A DNA stretch of 64,000 nt from Dimorphilus gyrociliatus. Taxonomy: Eukaryota; Annelida; Polychaeta; Dinophilidae. Both the position numbers and the translations under genes were made by a program. Below the pieces are notes generated by a model that saw nothing but the letters and a program-made list of their open reading frames with translations, had not been told where the DNA came from and searched no databases. This document shows positions 1 to 12,878 of this stretch, piece by piece (the first letter of the stretch is position 1; the number at the start of each line of letters is the position of its first letter). Where the stretch lies: the NCBI GenBank assembly GCA_904063045.1, contig CAJFCJ010000014.1:496001-560000 (forward strand), given 5' to 3'.

Positions 1-1886
1 ATACAGTACTACGACGAAGCTTTACATTTAACTAAACAGTTCTTAGGAGAACAACACCCGTTAAATGCTAGATTACATACAAATATGGCTATCATCTTTG
101 AAGATAATAATAATTTCGTCAGAGCATATAAATTCTTCTTGGAATGGGCTAAAATATCTGAACAAGTTTATGGTCCTTCCCATCCAAAAGCTCAAAGAGC
201 TTTTAAAGTACTTCGTGAGAAGAGGTAATAATTAATTATTAACAAGATCTATTATATTTAATACTATTTATCTATTATTTTAAATCCAAATTAATCCTCT
301 ATTATTATCAAATAGGTATCAGCAAGTAGCAAAACTGCTTGAACAACAGCAGCAAGATAACCAACGCCAAATAACTGATGAATATATAAATAATAATGTT
401 AGACTTATCGATGATCTCGGTGAAGACACTGATGAAACTGATGAACTTCATAATGTAAGTTATAATTATTAATTGAATTCTTTTATCCTCTTTCTCATGC
501 TTCCCATCCCCCTCCCCTCCCCACACGCAAACACCGCCTACTCAAATAATTTTTTATGATCTATTTATTTACCCTTTTTACGCTTTATGCATGAGGGGCT
601 TAATAAAATAATAATAATAACGAGCTTTATATTTTCTAATACTGAAACATCACTATTATTCTCCTATAGAGACTGCAAACTCTTATGAATGTTTTATCGC
701 AGTTTCGTTACTGTCCATCTGATTCGCAAAATCCACCTGCTTCCTTAGAAAGTATGAGAAATCGATTAATGTCCATACACGAAGATATTGAAAATCTCCA
801 GGTAATTATTTAGATTTTCTTCTTTTCCTTCTGTTCATCTCTTATTTTTCTTTTTTTAAGGCGAATCTTCCTAGTGAAAATAGCACTAATATACCGGCTT
901 TAAGAATGATTGCTTCGCGCTTAAGTGAACTTCAAGAGGCTCATCGCCTTAATATTGAAACGGAAAGGAGGTTGGAATATTTAAGAGAACAACAGGAGCA
1001 GTTACAAAATGAAAGAACTCGACTGCAACAACATAGAGAAGTCCTATTCCAGCAAAGGATCACTTTACGCCAACTACATTATAATTTAGAAGAACTTCAA
1101 ACTGAAGCCGATGACACTTATAACACTTTGCAGAATTTAGAGGACAATTCACCTACGCAGAATACTGAAACTAGTCAAGAACAGGTCGAACCTGTTGTGG
1201 AAGCAACTGAATCGGAAGAGGTTGTCGACGTAGCAACGACCGGCTCGACAATTACGGAAATAGAAAGAATAAAGAATAGAATAGACGGTTTAGTTGGTCG
1301 ACTACGAAATTTAAATGTTAACGTGAACGACGAAGAGGAAGTAGGCCAAGACTCTACTTTGTCTATCTCTCACACTGAGTCAATATCGCCAGCCTCTACG
1401 GTAGGGACAGATGCGATAGTGAATGAGGATAGAGGAGCAACTGCAGCATCTCAAACTAGAGCTAAAGACGTTTGCGAAAGGGCTAAAGAGTTAAGGGAGA
1501 AAATGAATACAATGGCGTCAATAAGAGAGAGAGATATCGAAGAGACGAGGGCAAGTATTGAAAATATCAGACAGAGAATAGACGAAGATGAAAATAGAAT
1601 AAAATTCTTATCGGAACGATTTCCGCTCTTGGAAGACGGAAGCGAAGTCCACCAAGAAGCAACTTTAAGAAGAACCAGAATAGAGAATAATATAGAGTTA
1701 TTGAAGACAAAACAAGAATTAATTACCAAGCTACAAAGCGAAAGAGAGACACTTTTAGCCGATAGTGAAGAAATTGAAAGATCTACGAGTCAGCTAGAAG
1801 GTTTAAATCAAATATTATTTGATCAGGAATTCCTAAGTGAAGCCTTAGATGGTATGAAAAATCCAGATGAGACTGACGATGGTTAA
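1..1886 (+). CDS. TPR / coiled-coil protein, 3' part only
   Basis: This is the 3' part of a gene that begins before the window. Four exons can be joined in one frame: 1-224, 316-454, 670-801 and 861-1886 (stop TAA 1884-1886). The first exon reads like tetratricopeptide repeats of the kinesin-light-chain type, with LGEQHPLNARLHTNMA and YGPSHPKAQRAFKVL. It is followed by a Q-rich stretch (LEQQQQ) and acidic linkers. The last exon, about 340 residues, is almost all charged heptad-like sequence rich in E, R, Q and L, predicting two long coiled coils separated by a Ser/Thr/Glu-rich linker. TPRs usually bind protein partners and the coiled coils suggest a scaffold or dimer. I do not recognise the family; kinesin light chain and other TPR-coiled-coil adaptors are the nearest guesses. 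The gene overlaps nothing and is tail-to-tail with the peptidase gene 157 bp away. Confidence 0.75.
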
Positions 1887-2043
1887 ATTCATAAAAAAAC
1901 AACAAAATTAAACACCTTTTTAAAGCTTAAAAATACACAAATATTGGCAATTTGTAATTTTACTTTTTTCATAATTTTCTCTTTTATTTAATTATTAAAG
2001 TCTCCCCAATTTTTATTCATTTATTGACCTCTTTCTTAATTAT

Positions 2044-5000
2044 CTAGATAAACGATTTACTAAGGGTTTTTGCAGCTTGATTAACAAATCCCCTTAAAAC
2101 GCTCAAATGCTTAAATACTACCTTCCATTTTTTCACTTTAAGGTTATACTGCATTTTGCGAGACGCTTCGTAAGTAACGTCGTATAAGCCTGGTAACGAC
2201 GAAACTTTGCTCGGTTGGTGAAACGCCTGGGAGAAAACTAGGTGATTCGATAAACGATTGTTTGGTAGGCCTTGATAGTCTAGGAAACATCTTTCAACGT
2301 TAGTAAGGCGGTCGTTTATTCTTCTTATAAGTATAGGGCTAAGTTTTGAGTAAAAAAAAAACAATTAAGCGTCACTTTTAAAAGTAAATATTTTGGCCTA
2401 CTTGTCTCGATTTAATTCCGAAAGACTATCCTCGAAATCTATAGCATTTTCTAAGAACTCCACGAGACTCTCGTTCAGACGGTCTGATTAAAGGTTTTCC
2501 TTAGGTTTTATAAATAGTTTGAAATGAAATTGTTGAATAAGTACTTATCGCCGGTTCAACATCCGGGCTATAGGCCTCGTGCGAGAATCCAATGTGACGT
2601 TTATACTTGATAAGGTCATCTATTAATTCTTGAGCGTAGACGGATGGTTTAAAAGGTAAAATATAATTGTCGGCTAATCTTCTAACAAATTCCAAAGTAA
2701 ATTTAGCTACTGCGGCGTGCACCTTGCAAAGAAAATAAATGTCAGGTAAATAAATGAACAGTACAAATTGTGTAGGCCTATACAGAAGAAAAAAAACCAC
2801 TTAAAATCACTTATACTGTAGCTTTTTTAGTTTTACCTGAAAGTGTGGATCAACGAATCTTTCAACCATATCTACTGTATCGTATCTTGTATGATAGAGT
2901 GGATATTTGTCAAACGGGTAGCTCTATATTGGAAAGATACGATAATAATGCATATGTTACTTTTCTAACTTAATATACAAAATTTAATGTAAGCCTACCT
3001 CGGGTCCGAAATCGTATGAAAAGTCAACTGAGGAGACGCCCAATCTAGACATAAAGACGGCGTTATCGCTAAAAGACGTCAGGGGTTCAATATTCGGTTG
3101 AGTTTTTGAATTTAATGGCGGGTAAAAAGATTTCCAAGTATCGAGAATTGTTATTGGATTTTCATCAGTACTGTTAGGATCTGGTATATGGCTTGCGACA
3201 TCTATCATAAGGTCCTTCAAAAGAGGCATTGCTCTTCCCCGGAAAGTCTGGTTACCTCTTACAGCTGAATCAACATTGACATAGGCCACTGCGCGGCTGG
3301 AGATCAGGTGCGAAAATTCCTGTTCATGCGAATTTTTTGTAAGAGGAGATGAAGAACGTTGGGAAGGAAAGAACATGAATCTGGGTAGGAATATACATCA
3401 AGCTTTATGATACCTCGGCCCATTCGTAGGAACCGATTAACGATTGTTCTTCGCCACTCCAACTACAGAGTAGAATAGATCGTCTAGGTCTCCAACCTTC
3501 TTCCAATAATTTTGAGAATACCCTCGATGTTTCCTTAATAACAGCAGTTCCGCTTGATGGATCGACTGCTCCATAAACCCAGGCATCTCGATGGTTGCCA
3601 ATGATTACGTAACGGTCTTCCTCCACCTGTCCTTTGATAATCGCTTGGACGTTGTTGATCTTACGAATCGTCTTCGTCACATTCACGGTCAGATTTACTT
3701 TTCTAAGTATAAATAAGTAATTTGTATAATGATGATTATGATTTAAGAGAAAGATGAAAGGGATGAAAATATACCTTGAATAGCTGCTGGCGTAATTCTG
3801 CCATTCGTAGAACCTACTTACATCCCGACCATCGGGAATGCCTAATTTATGGTCCCAAGAAGCTGGTAGAGGATTAGTTTTTGTTAAATGATGTTCTTCA
3901 AAACTGTTACCGTTCTTGATCCTAATGGAAAATAGAGTGGATCGTATTGATGAGAAGGAGTAAAGAAAAAAAAAAGAGCTGCTCTAGGCTACCTTAACAG
4001 TTGACGCGCGTCACTATACGATATAGGCAAGACGGGTATTGTTGGAAGATGAATATCTTCTTCCGATTCCCTATAAGTTCCTTCTATCGAAGGGTAACCA
4101 GGAGTTTCTGGATCACCTTTCGCCAAAAAGACAGACCCTCTTTGAACGCCGTGAGGCGGCATGAAAATTCCTTTAGGATATCTTTCTCCTTTCCATTTTT
4201 CCGGAGCGTAATTGGCAGGAGCCGTAAAAAGGACAATACCTGCTGCTTTCCAACGCTCGGCGTTTCTAACTTTCATACCCCTAAAACATTTTCCGTACCT
4301 GGCAACGACAATTCTATTCGTAAAGTTTACTTTGTACTCCTCTTCTAGAAGCTCGAAATCTTCCTCTCTTCCGTAATTCACATACACTAATTCACCGAAA
4401 ACCGTAGCAGCTGCAGAATAAGCGTTATAAGGTGTTACAATTTGTCCGGGATAGCTAAACTTTCCAATTTGAGGTTCATACGCTCTAGTCCTATAATATC
4501 CCCCATCCTAATAATCATAAAAGGTGAAAAGGTAATGAGAAAACTGGTAATAAAGTAAGACTTACCGCCCAAGATACAAAATTATTGTTAGCTATAGATC
4601 CTGATGGATACGATAAAAGAACTTTATAGCTTTTTATTTCTGCATCAAGACCCAAGCCTTTCCAGAACTCCAATAGTTTTTGGGCATTTTTTGAATCTGT
4701 CTTTGTTCCTGCTAGATGTGATTCAGATGTTTGTTGTCTAAGAGAATAGAATAATATAGTATAAAAGACAGAAGATAAAAGGCGGTAAGAAGATGGAGAA
4801 GGAGGAGGAGACTCTTGTATTTTTAGTAGGGTTTTAAGATAACAATCTGAAAATAAGGAAGAGAAACAAACCTTAAATATTCCCTAAGTTTTTCAGGATT
4901 GACGTAAGATAGTATCTTATCCCTGATCTCATTATCGGCGTCTTCGACCAATTTGGTTGGAACGTGCCTTAAAATAACGGCATCATGGGGGGCTCTAGAA

Positions 5001-5089
5001 AACCAGCCGATTAGGAAGCCGATTAGAACACCTAAGAGAAGGCAAATGACCGTTACAATCGCTATCGAAGCCCCTTTTGACAATGCCAT
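2044..5089 (-). CDS. FOLH1: Glutamate carboxypeptidase II-like (M28B, NAALADase/PSMA type)
   Basis: Ten exons on the minus strand, 5' to 3': 4872-5089, 4566-4737, 3993-4507, 3775-3921, 3414-3702, 2999-3319, 2837-2923, 2545-2722, 2402-2483, 2044-2338. They give 767 residues, against 750 for human FOLH1. It is a type II membrane protein: a single hydrophobic anchor at about residues 7-30, then a protease-associated domain, an M28 peptidase domain and a helical dimerisation domain. The two-zinc site is complete. H388 and D398 lie in GNHRDAWVYGAVD, E435/E436 in WSGEE, D464 in YVNVDS and H565 in YPLYH, matching human H377, D387, E424/E425, D453 and H553 in order and spacing. The family trims C-terminal glutamate from N-acetyl-aspartyl-glutamate or folyl-poly-glutamate outside the cell. 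The exon 6 acceptor was chosen at 3320 because it restores the WAEE...AVAY alignment without a gap. The paralogues NAALAD2 and NAALADL1 cannot be excluded. Confidence 0.92.
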
Positions 5090-6964
5090 TTATAAACACA
5101 CAGTATAGACCGAAAAGTTCGACTTTCTTTGCATTTGTGAAAAGTTTTGGATAAGGGGCGCGGTTTGAAAAGAACTTGTGTGAAACATATGTAGAACAAT
5201 TGTAACAATACCTTACACTATTTCTCTGCAAATAACGTTTTCTCTCAGTCTCTCTTTCTCTTTCTTCTTCATTTCTTGATTTCTTCCTCCTTTAATTCCT
5301 TTCTTATTCTATCTATCTCTTTCTCAATCTTATATTAATTCTAGTTAAATCCCATTTTTATGTATAGCCTTTTTTTCCCTTTTTTATTATGTATGTTGAG
5401 TAGATTTATCAATATCTTCAATTTACTCTATTATATCTTTGCTGAGGGCCATTAACCTGTAGTATGAATATAATATAAAGGTACGTAATTAAAAAGAAAA
5501 ACAGTCACATTTTTAGGCCTAAACTTTCAAAATTAGTTCAATTCACCGTCCAAAACGGGTTTTAGCGTTAAGTAGCGAACGCATGAGGTAACGCTATACC
5601 AATATTTACATTACGCGCCATTCAAACTAACAAAAGCGAACGTCGCTCGCAAAAAGAACATCTTACGCTCGAACGAACGTCGAAATGTTGAGCTTGTAGG
5701 CATGCCGAAAAAAGAACGGGGGTCGTCTCTTTCATAGCCGTTAAATGATTGAATGACAGAGGTAAAAATGTTCATGAGAGAGAGAGAGAGAAAGAGAGAG
5801 AGAAAAAGAGAGAAGGCGGGAGTGAGGGAGAGAGGGAGAAAAGGGGGGAAAGGCAAAAAAAGCCGGCGGACATATATAAGTTTAAAAAAACCCTGCATTC
5901 TTTTCTGAAGGAAAAAACCCTTGCTATACATTCACTTGAATGGCTTCTCTCTTTTCTCTCTCTTTCTCTCTCTCTGTCGCTCCCTGTCTTTACTTCTTTT
6001 TGGTGTTTTTGGCTTTCTTATCATATCTTGATTAGGTAAAGGACGATATTTACTCTCCAATCATTAAAATATCGTTCGTCTTCCTTTTCTTGGTTCTTTT
6101 ACCACACAATTTTCCTACTTTCAGCCTTATTTAAATTAGTTTTTATCGAAGGGCGGCGTTGAAAGCGAACGCGCGCCTAAACGCCTAATTCTATACTGGA
6201 AAACAATAGGTATGCGGTGTCTTCAAAGAGGTCCTTAATTGCGGCGCCTTTTATGCGCTAATGCGTGCCGTAGGCCTGATTGATCTTTACGGATTACTTA
6301 AGCTCGTTGAAAACGTTAGAATAAATACGGTCGGTTATGCGGAAAGCCGTTTTTATTCTATTGCCAAAAAGTCTTTATCGGTCCGGAAAATTGTGCCAAA
6401 GTCGTAAAAACGTAATTAAATTGTCGTCGTACACTTGTTAAACATTTTCAATATTATAATTAATTGAATATTCAATACCTTTTTATAAACATTACAAGAT
6501 CCTTAAATGAATAAATTTATATAGTTTATGAATTATATGTGAAAAATTTGAATAATTTATGTATTTAGAGTATTCTTAACATATAACATTGCGGTGTTTT
6601 TTTTAATAAAAAAAAATTCTGTTGATAACGAAACAAGACATGTAAATACACATACAAAAGATACAAAAGGTGATAATAAAATATTATACTGTGTGAATAA
6701 TGAATGTTAAATATATATATATACAAAATGGCGACTTTATCTTAAAATACATACTTTTTATTATATTTTACTTGATTAAGTATAACAGCTTTGCAAAAAA
6801 AGATATAAAAAATGTAGACAATCCTTTATATTCAAGAACTAAATACGATACGACAAGCTTCTTCCTCGTTTGTTTAGATTACAGAATAAATATTTTGACC
6901 TATATTTATTTAGAACGTGCCTGGTAATCATTTATCATATGCTCTTCTTTTAGAAAACTAACTC
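5090..6964. other. Non-genic interval between peptidase promoter and forkhead 3' end
   Basis: I see no exon that can be supported. The interval holds pyrimidine-rich sequence next to the peptidase start (5231-5340), a purine-rich simple repeat (5776-5870) and a CT run near 5945-5985. Between about 5540 and 6420 there is a patch with more CpG than the surroundings, for example near 6166-6180 and 6240-6250. An AATAAA on the minus strand at 6905-6910 lies about 55 bp past the forkhead stop codon and is a likely polyadenylation signal for that gene. Confidence 0.6.
5776..5870. repeat. GA-rich simple repeat
   Basis: An imperfect (GA)n tract with interspersed AAAG and GGGAG units. Open frames across it on both strands are low complexity (ERE, SLS) and are not genes. 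Confidence 0.85.
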
Positions 6965-7681
6965 TTACTGGCTTTGCATCAACTGCAATCGTCCATTATA
7001 TTGACCGATTGAATTAGGTGGAGGAAATGATTGAGAACACTGGGCCGGGTAAGCTGATTGGGCGGACGCTACTGCGGCGGCTAGATGAGAATATCCTGTG
7101 TATGGTGGTTGTGGAGGGCTTGGTGTCGGATAATGACCATTCGTGGAAGATGAATAGGAAGAGTATACTGACCAATCATTACAATGCGTTGGTTGCATAA
7201 AAGACATATAAGGTTTATAGGAAGGGTGCGATATCGGATAACCTTCTGCTTGTTGAGCATTCTGAGCGGCTTGCATTGCCTTCGGAAGTTTGAATCTTTT
7301 TGCTCGTCGGAGGAAGGAACCGTTGGAGAACATATCGCCACACTTTGGGTGTAAAGCCCAATAATTACCCTTACCGGGGTGTCCTGGCCGCCTGGGTACT
7401 TTGACAAAACAATCGTTTAAGCTGAGATTGTGTCTGATTGAATTTTGCCACCTTTGTTGATTTTCTTTAAAATAGGGAAATCTTTTCATGATATAGGAGT
7501 ATATCTGGTTCAATGTCATCATCCCATCCTTTGCAGATTCTATTGCCATTGTTATTAGAGCGATATAGGAGTAGGGAGGTTTCACATCGGCAAAGCGCCT
7601 CTTTTGTTGAGACAAAGTAGAAGTCCCTGAAAAGTTGGATACCTCTTCCGAAGGTAGAGATTCGCAGTCACCTTCCATCAT
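6965..7681 (-). CDS. Forkhead transcription factor, FoxAB/FoxB-like
   Basis: An intronless gene of 238 residues. A complete forkhead domain occupies about residues 33-130, starting [16 protein letters not shown] and containing the recognition helix [15 protein letters not shown], followed by wing residues [10 protein letters not shown] and [11 protein letters not shown]. The string HPKCGDMF is typical of FoxB and the invertebrate FoxAB group and differs from the WALDP form of FoxE or FoxD, so I assign it there; FoxAB versus FoxB cannot be settled by eye. The C-terminal half is rich in S, Y, P and Q with an alanine patch ([12 protein letters not shown]), a likely activation or repression region. 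It would act in the nucleus as a developmental regulator. The start is the first of two adjacent Met codons. Two inverted CCAAT boxes lie about 100-137 bp upstream. The gene stands alone between large non-genic intervals, as is common for developmental transcription factors. Confidence 0.9.
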   Translation of the reverse strand: MMEGDCESLPSEEVSNFSGTSTLSQQKRRFADVKPPYSYIALITMAIESAKDGMMTLNQIYSYIMKRFPYFKENQQRWQNSIRHNLSLNDCFVKVPRRPGHPGKGNYWALHPKCGDMFSNGSFLRRAKRFKLPKAMQAAQNAQQAEGYPISHPSYKPYMSFMQPTHCNDWSVYSSYSSSTNGHYPTPSPPQPPYTGYSHLAAAVASAQSAYPAQCSQSFPPPNSIGQYNGRLQLMQSQ

Positions 7682-7780
7682 TATCGAACTGACCTACGTA
7701 CAATCGTTCACTTCTAATTAAATAAACCCCCATTCAGCTTTTAGCCAGTCAACGATAAGCCGAAACTTTTCTCGACGGTG

Positions 7781-7818
7781 ATTGGTCTAGACGTAATCAA
7801 AAACTCGTCGTTCATTGG
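7781..7818 (-). promoter_or_regulatory. Paired CCAAT boxes upstream of forkhead gene
   Basis: ATTGG occurs at 7781-7785 and 7814-7818 on the plus strand, that is, CCAAT in the direction of the forkhead gene. They are about 100 and 133 bp before its start codon, a usual distance for NF-Y sites. Function is inferred from sequence and position only. Confidence 0.4.
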
Positions 7819-9319
7819 CTGATCAAATTAAACAAAACTTTTCTTCCTGAGGCCAGCGAAAATTAACGGTGCTAAAGAAATCATAAATATTTTTGGGTAT
7901 TATCCTAGCTTTTTCGTAAGAAAATGTTGAGTAAATCAACAAAAATGGGTTGGAAACCTTAGAAACGGCAGAGAGGGAAAATGACGAATTCAATCGGATC
8001 AAACGACTGGAATGAACGGAACAATGGCATCGATTGTTCGATGCGATGACACGTCTACTCGTTGCCTTTTCTTTATTTGTTAGTTTGGGCGTTGAATAAT
8101 CACAATATTACATAATATTGAGTTTTCTATAACGGCTTCTTTTGTAAAAAAGGAAATGTTCTTTTCACGGTCATTCAGCCTTTGGGATGGGAGAGGAAAA
8201 TTGAAGAAAAGAAATCTAATCGGAAATTGTGTTAAGTGGGCTGAAGGAGAAGACATCGATTGAGAAAAATTTAATAGTTTAAAATGTCCTTTACCAAACC
8301 AATTTATCCATGAAAGAAAAATATTTATCCCTTTTGTTTTTTTTTATCAATTGAACGTTCAATACCTTCGCATGAATTTTACTCGTTCATTCAATTCTCC
8401 TCTTCTCTCTTCTTCATATTTTCACTTATTATATCACGTTAATCGTCTACTTTTTGACAAATCAGTTGATTAGTTTTTCTTAAAATTAAACGTCAAAGTA
8501 ATTTAGATCTAATCTGCTATATGAAGCGCAACCAAGTTAATTGTTGTAGTCGTTTCGGGGGGACTTTGACACTGTTTGTAATTAAGATAACAATGTTTTT
8601 TATCAAACAAAAGTGTACAACTACTATGTATCGTGTTATTTACATTCTGGAATATTAAAAAAACAACGATGTCACTAATTTGTCTTTTAAAAAGAAATAC
8701 TTAGTAGTCATATCTGATAACTTTTCATAACTTCTTAATAATCACTACGTCATAGTAAGTAAAATATGATTTATAATAAAACACGTCGATCGAAAAAACC
8801 ATAAATCCTTTATTGATTGTATAAAGTAAATTCAATGTAGACAACATGACGTCATTGGAGTCATAAGAGAAGGTAGTCTTAGTAATTAGGAATCTAGTGT
8901 ATTGCATAACTTTAACTAGATTCTTTACCACTTCAAGTGATAAAGAAATTCTAAGAAATGTAGATGTCGAGGAAGAAGAGAAAAATCTCAAGAGAGTTGA
9001 ATAATTTTATAAATAACGAAAAAGGTATAATTACTTGTATATACTGCTAATTGCCTCAATTAATTACCTGTTTCTAAAAGAGATTGTTTACTTTTCATTA
9101 GTTAAAGAACTTAACAAGCTTTTCTGTCATCACAAATCTTTTAAGTAGCGTGTAAAAAATGATACAAAGATAACAATCAGTTCTGTAACTATTCAACTCT
9201 CTTATTCAGAATAAAGACAATATTCATCTTTACAATCTATTCATCATTTTTGTATTCAATTTAAATATTTTTCTTATGTCTATTCTTTCATCGTTTTTCC
9301 TCTTTAGCTCATTTCTTCC

Positions 9320-9365
9320 CTCACTTACTCACTCATTCACTTACTCACTCACCCACTCACTCACT
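9320..9365. repeat. Degenerate (CTCA)n/(CTTA)n simple repeat
   Basis: Alternating CTCA, CTTA and CATT tetramers over about 45 bp in a non-genic interval. Confidence 0.75.
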
Positions 9366-12300
9366 TACTAGCTCTCTAAGATTTTAAGAATATAACGCCT
9401 ACTCGCCAAATATCCTCAATACTTTAAACAATCAGATTCCAAAGATATATATCTAATTTTCATATATTAAAAGAAAAATGTTCAAATTGAATTGAGAAAG
9501 ATTGTAAATAATTGCCAGTTACGAAAGACTAGTCCTTATTTAATAGCATCTTACAATTATATAATAGTAAGCAGTCGTAGGCCTATAAAGATTCCTTTAA
9601 GAGAAAAGAAAACTAGAACGGAAAGAAGAGAAATGAATAATGAATAAATGAATAAATAAATGAATGGAAAGTTATGTGAAAAACTTCACGTGTAACGTTG
9701 ATATGTGGTGATGGTCACAGCGTGGAAATAATTGACGCCTTTTACGGGATAAACGAACAATACAAAAACAAATTATGTAATAGCGTAAAAACCTCCGAAA
9801 GGTTTCCGGTACGGATTGGATTCTGTCAAGCTTAAAAAAACCCTCCTGAAAGAGTTTGTTGTTCAGACAAAAGTGAATTTTTGATGTAATTGAGGAATTC
9901 TTTAAAAGAACATTTTTATAACAAAAATTATCTTTTACGGCTTCTTATAAAGATTTTCGCGCGTGATTTATTGTAAATATATACAACACAACATAAAAGC
10001 GTAATGATTTCTTCTGTTAAGGTTTGTCTATTAAATCATCAGTTTTTCAATTTTACAACTTGGCCCAGTTTCTCTAGCTAGGTAAAGAAGCCGGATGTAG
10101 AGATTGCTTGTTTTTAGAGGTCAACTACGCATGTCAACGGAAAAGGAGCGAGTAATATTTTTCTATTTTATATAGCCCCTCAACCTTTTGTATACACATA
10201 TCCTTTCTCTGTCTCCGCCCTCCTACCGTTCTTTGTTTTCTTTTTTTCCACTGTAAACAAATTGTAACCAACTTTAGCAATGGTAATCGATACAGTATTT
10301 ATCTGCTCCATCAGCCGACTCAAAGGCAATTACGATTTGTAAAGGAAAGACGACCGAATTAAGCTGTCCAGAGGACAGGATCATAAAAGTTGATTACACA
10401 TTCTACGGTCATAACAAATAAGATATACGTTCTGAAAACAATGTCGACCATCTATTATAATATTTAATAAATTATGAATATTCATTAATAAGATACGAAT
10501 TATTATTATCATTAACACTTTATTAATGTTACGTAGTAGTATTTATGTATGTATTCACACACTACATACTTGCCAAGCTTTTGACAGAGAAAAAAGTTAT
10601 GAAATAGGTCGAAGGGTCGCGTAAGAATCAAAACGTGTGTTCTTTAACAGCGAAGGGATTAGGGGGGAGGGGGGCGGTAGCGGAGAAAATTTGTACATCC
10701 TCCAATAGAAATATATTTAAATATGAACTATATATTTATGTTATTCTTGGCAAAAAGCACTTTTTGTCTTTCTTTAAATACTATTTTAGTTGATTGTCAA
10801 TGAAACAATTGTTAAAGTAAAAGCTGTGAAGCTACGAATGCGCGTAGAAGAGCTTAAAGACAATGTCAAATTGAATATACTTTGCCCTGAAGATAAGTTG
10901 ATAGTTTTTTTTAAAGATGCCGTCTTCTTCAGGGCGTTCCTTTGATCAAATTTTCCAAGCCGATTAAGGATTATCGAATAGTAGCCATTTCCCAATCTGG
11001 AATTTAACGGCAATTTCTCAATTTTAACTAGTACAAATAATACAATAATAGAATAGAATTTTTGGAAAATTTTCAATTATAAAGAAAGACTTAAGAAACG
11101 AATTGCACGGACAACGAACAGCCGAAGTTTTTCCACTGTTACCTAAACTACAAGGGAGGGCTTTGTTATATTCTGGTGAAATGAAGCGTTTAAGTTGTCC
11201 GTCTAGTGCATTTGTCCGCCTTCAAAAGATACATTATGGTAAAGCAGGTAATGATTTGCAAGTTTGTATCAAGAATAGAAAATATCTTTTAAATTGTCGT
11301 AGAAACTGATTGTTGACTTATCAAAGTATACTTAATAGGCTAAAATATAAAAGTTTTTTCTTTTTTCTCCTTTCTTACTATAAAATAGAAAGGGGTATTC
11401 CTAAAAGGAAGAGAAGAAAAACACAAAAGAAAATCGTTATTAAATATAAAACGTTAATGGGGAAATAATTTGTTTAATTAGTAATTAAGAACAATATATA
11501 ATCTATTCAATGAATAACTGTTCATAGACGACTTATCTTAGAATCAATTATAGTTTGTGAAGTTTCTAATCAACAGAAATGAATAAAGAAATTAATTAAA
11601 CCATCTTTTTTTTCTTTCGTTGACAGATTCGTTAATGTCATTCAAATTTTCTATTAATCGAAATCTGCAACTAGATTGTCCGAATGGTTGCGTAATATCA
11701 ATTGTCAAATGGCCTCTTTTCGGGCGTAACGCCGATAACGAATGTCTTTTTTTTTACCCTTAATGACATTTCTAAACGATATTATCATTATATGTAAATA
11801 GATAGTGAGATCATTCATAGTATTTTTATTTTAAACTCTGTTATAAAGGTAGATGTTGACCTATTTGGTGCACCTTTACAATCGGAAACTACAAAGTACT
11901 TCTGTCCGCATTTTCCTTTTTACGGACATAGATTACAAATGCAAAATACGTAAGGTTTTATTAGCTTATTTCCCTGAATGATTTTGAATGGTTCAAGTTT
12001 TTTTTTTGGCTGCTAAAAATTTTTATGCCCAAAAGTATAAAAGAGCCATTCCGTTATTTTTACTTTAGCAACATGTAAATAACTATTACTAGAGATGTAA
12101 CAATGACATTGAAAAGGTATATAACAAGTTAATGTAATTAAGTATGAATTTTAAAACAAACAAGTAGCGGAGGCGTCTCTTCAATATCTTTTCAAAAGAA
12201 AGAGTAATAGAAATATAATTACAGTAGAAGACTATTCCCAGTGGTAATGCTATACAAGCATTTTAAATCCCTCTCCTATTTAGATTTATAGGTATAGGTA

Positions 12301-12878
12301 TAAAACGTTTTTTAAAAAAACACGCTATGATCTATTATATGATGCGGAAGTAACTATATTGTTTTCATAACCTCTACTTTCGTTTTTGTACACGATCAAG
12401 GAAGTTTTCAAACAGACAGCTTTTTTTCTTTCCTTCATAGTTTTTCATAGTTTAAGTTTACTTTCGTAAAGTAATTAGTGAGCTTACAAGAAAACAGTTA
12501 GATTTTAGATATATGCCTAATTCAAAACAAACGTTAAAAATTAAAACTTCTATCTTCTATATCTTTTCGTAATGCATTCTACAGAAATATGCCAATTATT
12601 TTTTATGAATAATTTAATTAATTAAATCCCACTTACATTAAAAGACAAATATGTAATAAATAAATAAGAACATCTAAAAAGACGGCACACTCATTAAATA
12701 ACGATACAAAAACTCTTTAACAATCAATACTTCTTTTAGTACAAAGCAATAAATATATCAAAAGACAGTTTTAGTAGAGTAATTCATTCTAGCCAATTTG
12801 AAATTTGATACATTTTCTATTCAATAACTAGAGAATTTTCAGAATTATCCAACAAACTCAGATTCTTATGGAGATTTT

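Larger units (their letters stand above)
7682..12878. other. 5-kb non-genic interval between forkhead and HSF-type genes
   Basis: AT-rich sequence with no exon chain I can support. Short open frames near 8725-8991, 10786-11076 and 11103-11309 have no recognisable domain and no consistent splice partners. A degenerate CTCA/CTTA simple repeat lies at about 9320-9365. It may hold enhancers for the forkhead gene, but I see no direct proof. Confidence 0.55.

Noticed and set aside
5611..6039. Opposite open frames over the GA-rich tract
   Set aside because: Low-complexity reading of a simple repeat (ERE/SLS).
8725..8991. 88-codon minus-strand frame
   Set aside because: No domain or splice context; isolated in a gene-free interval.
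10786..11309. Two opposite short open frames in the forkhead-HSF interval
   Set aside because: No domain, no splice chain, composition typical of AT-rich non-coding DNA.
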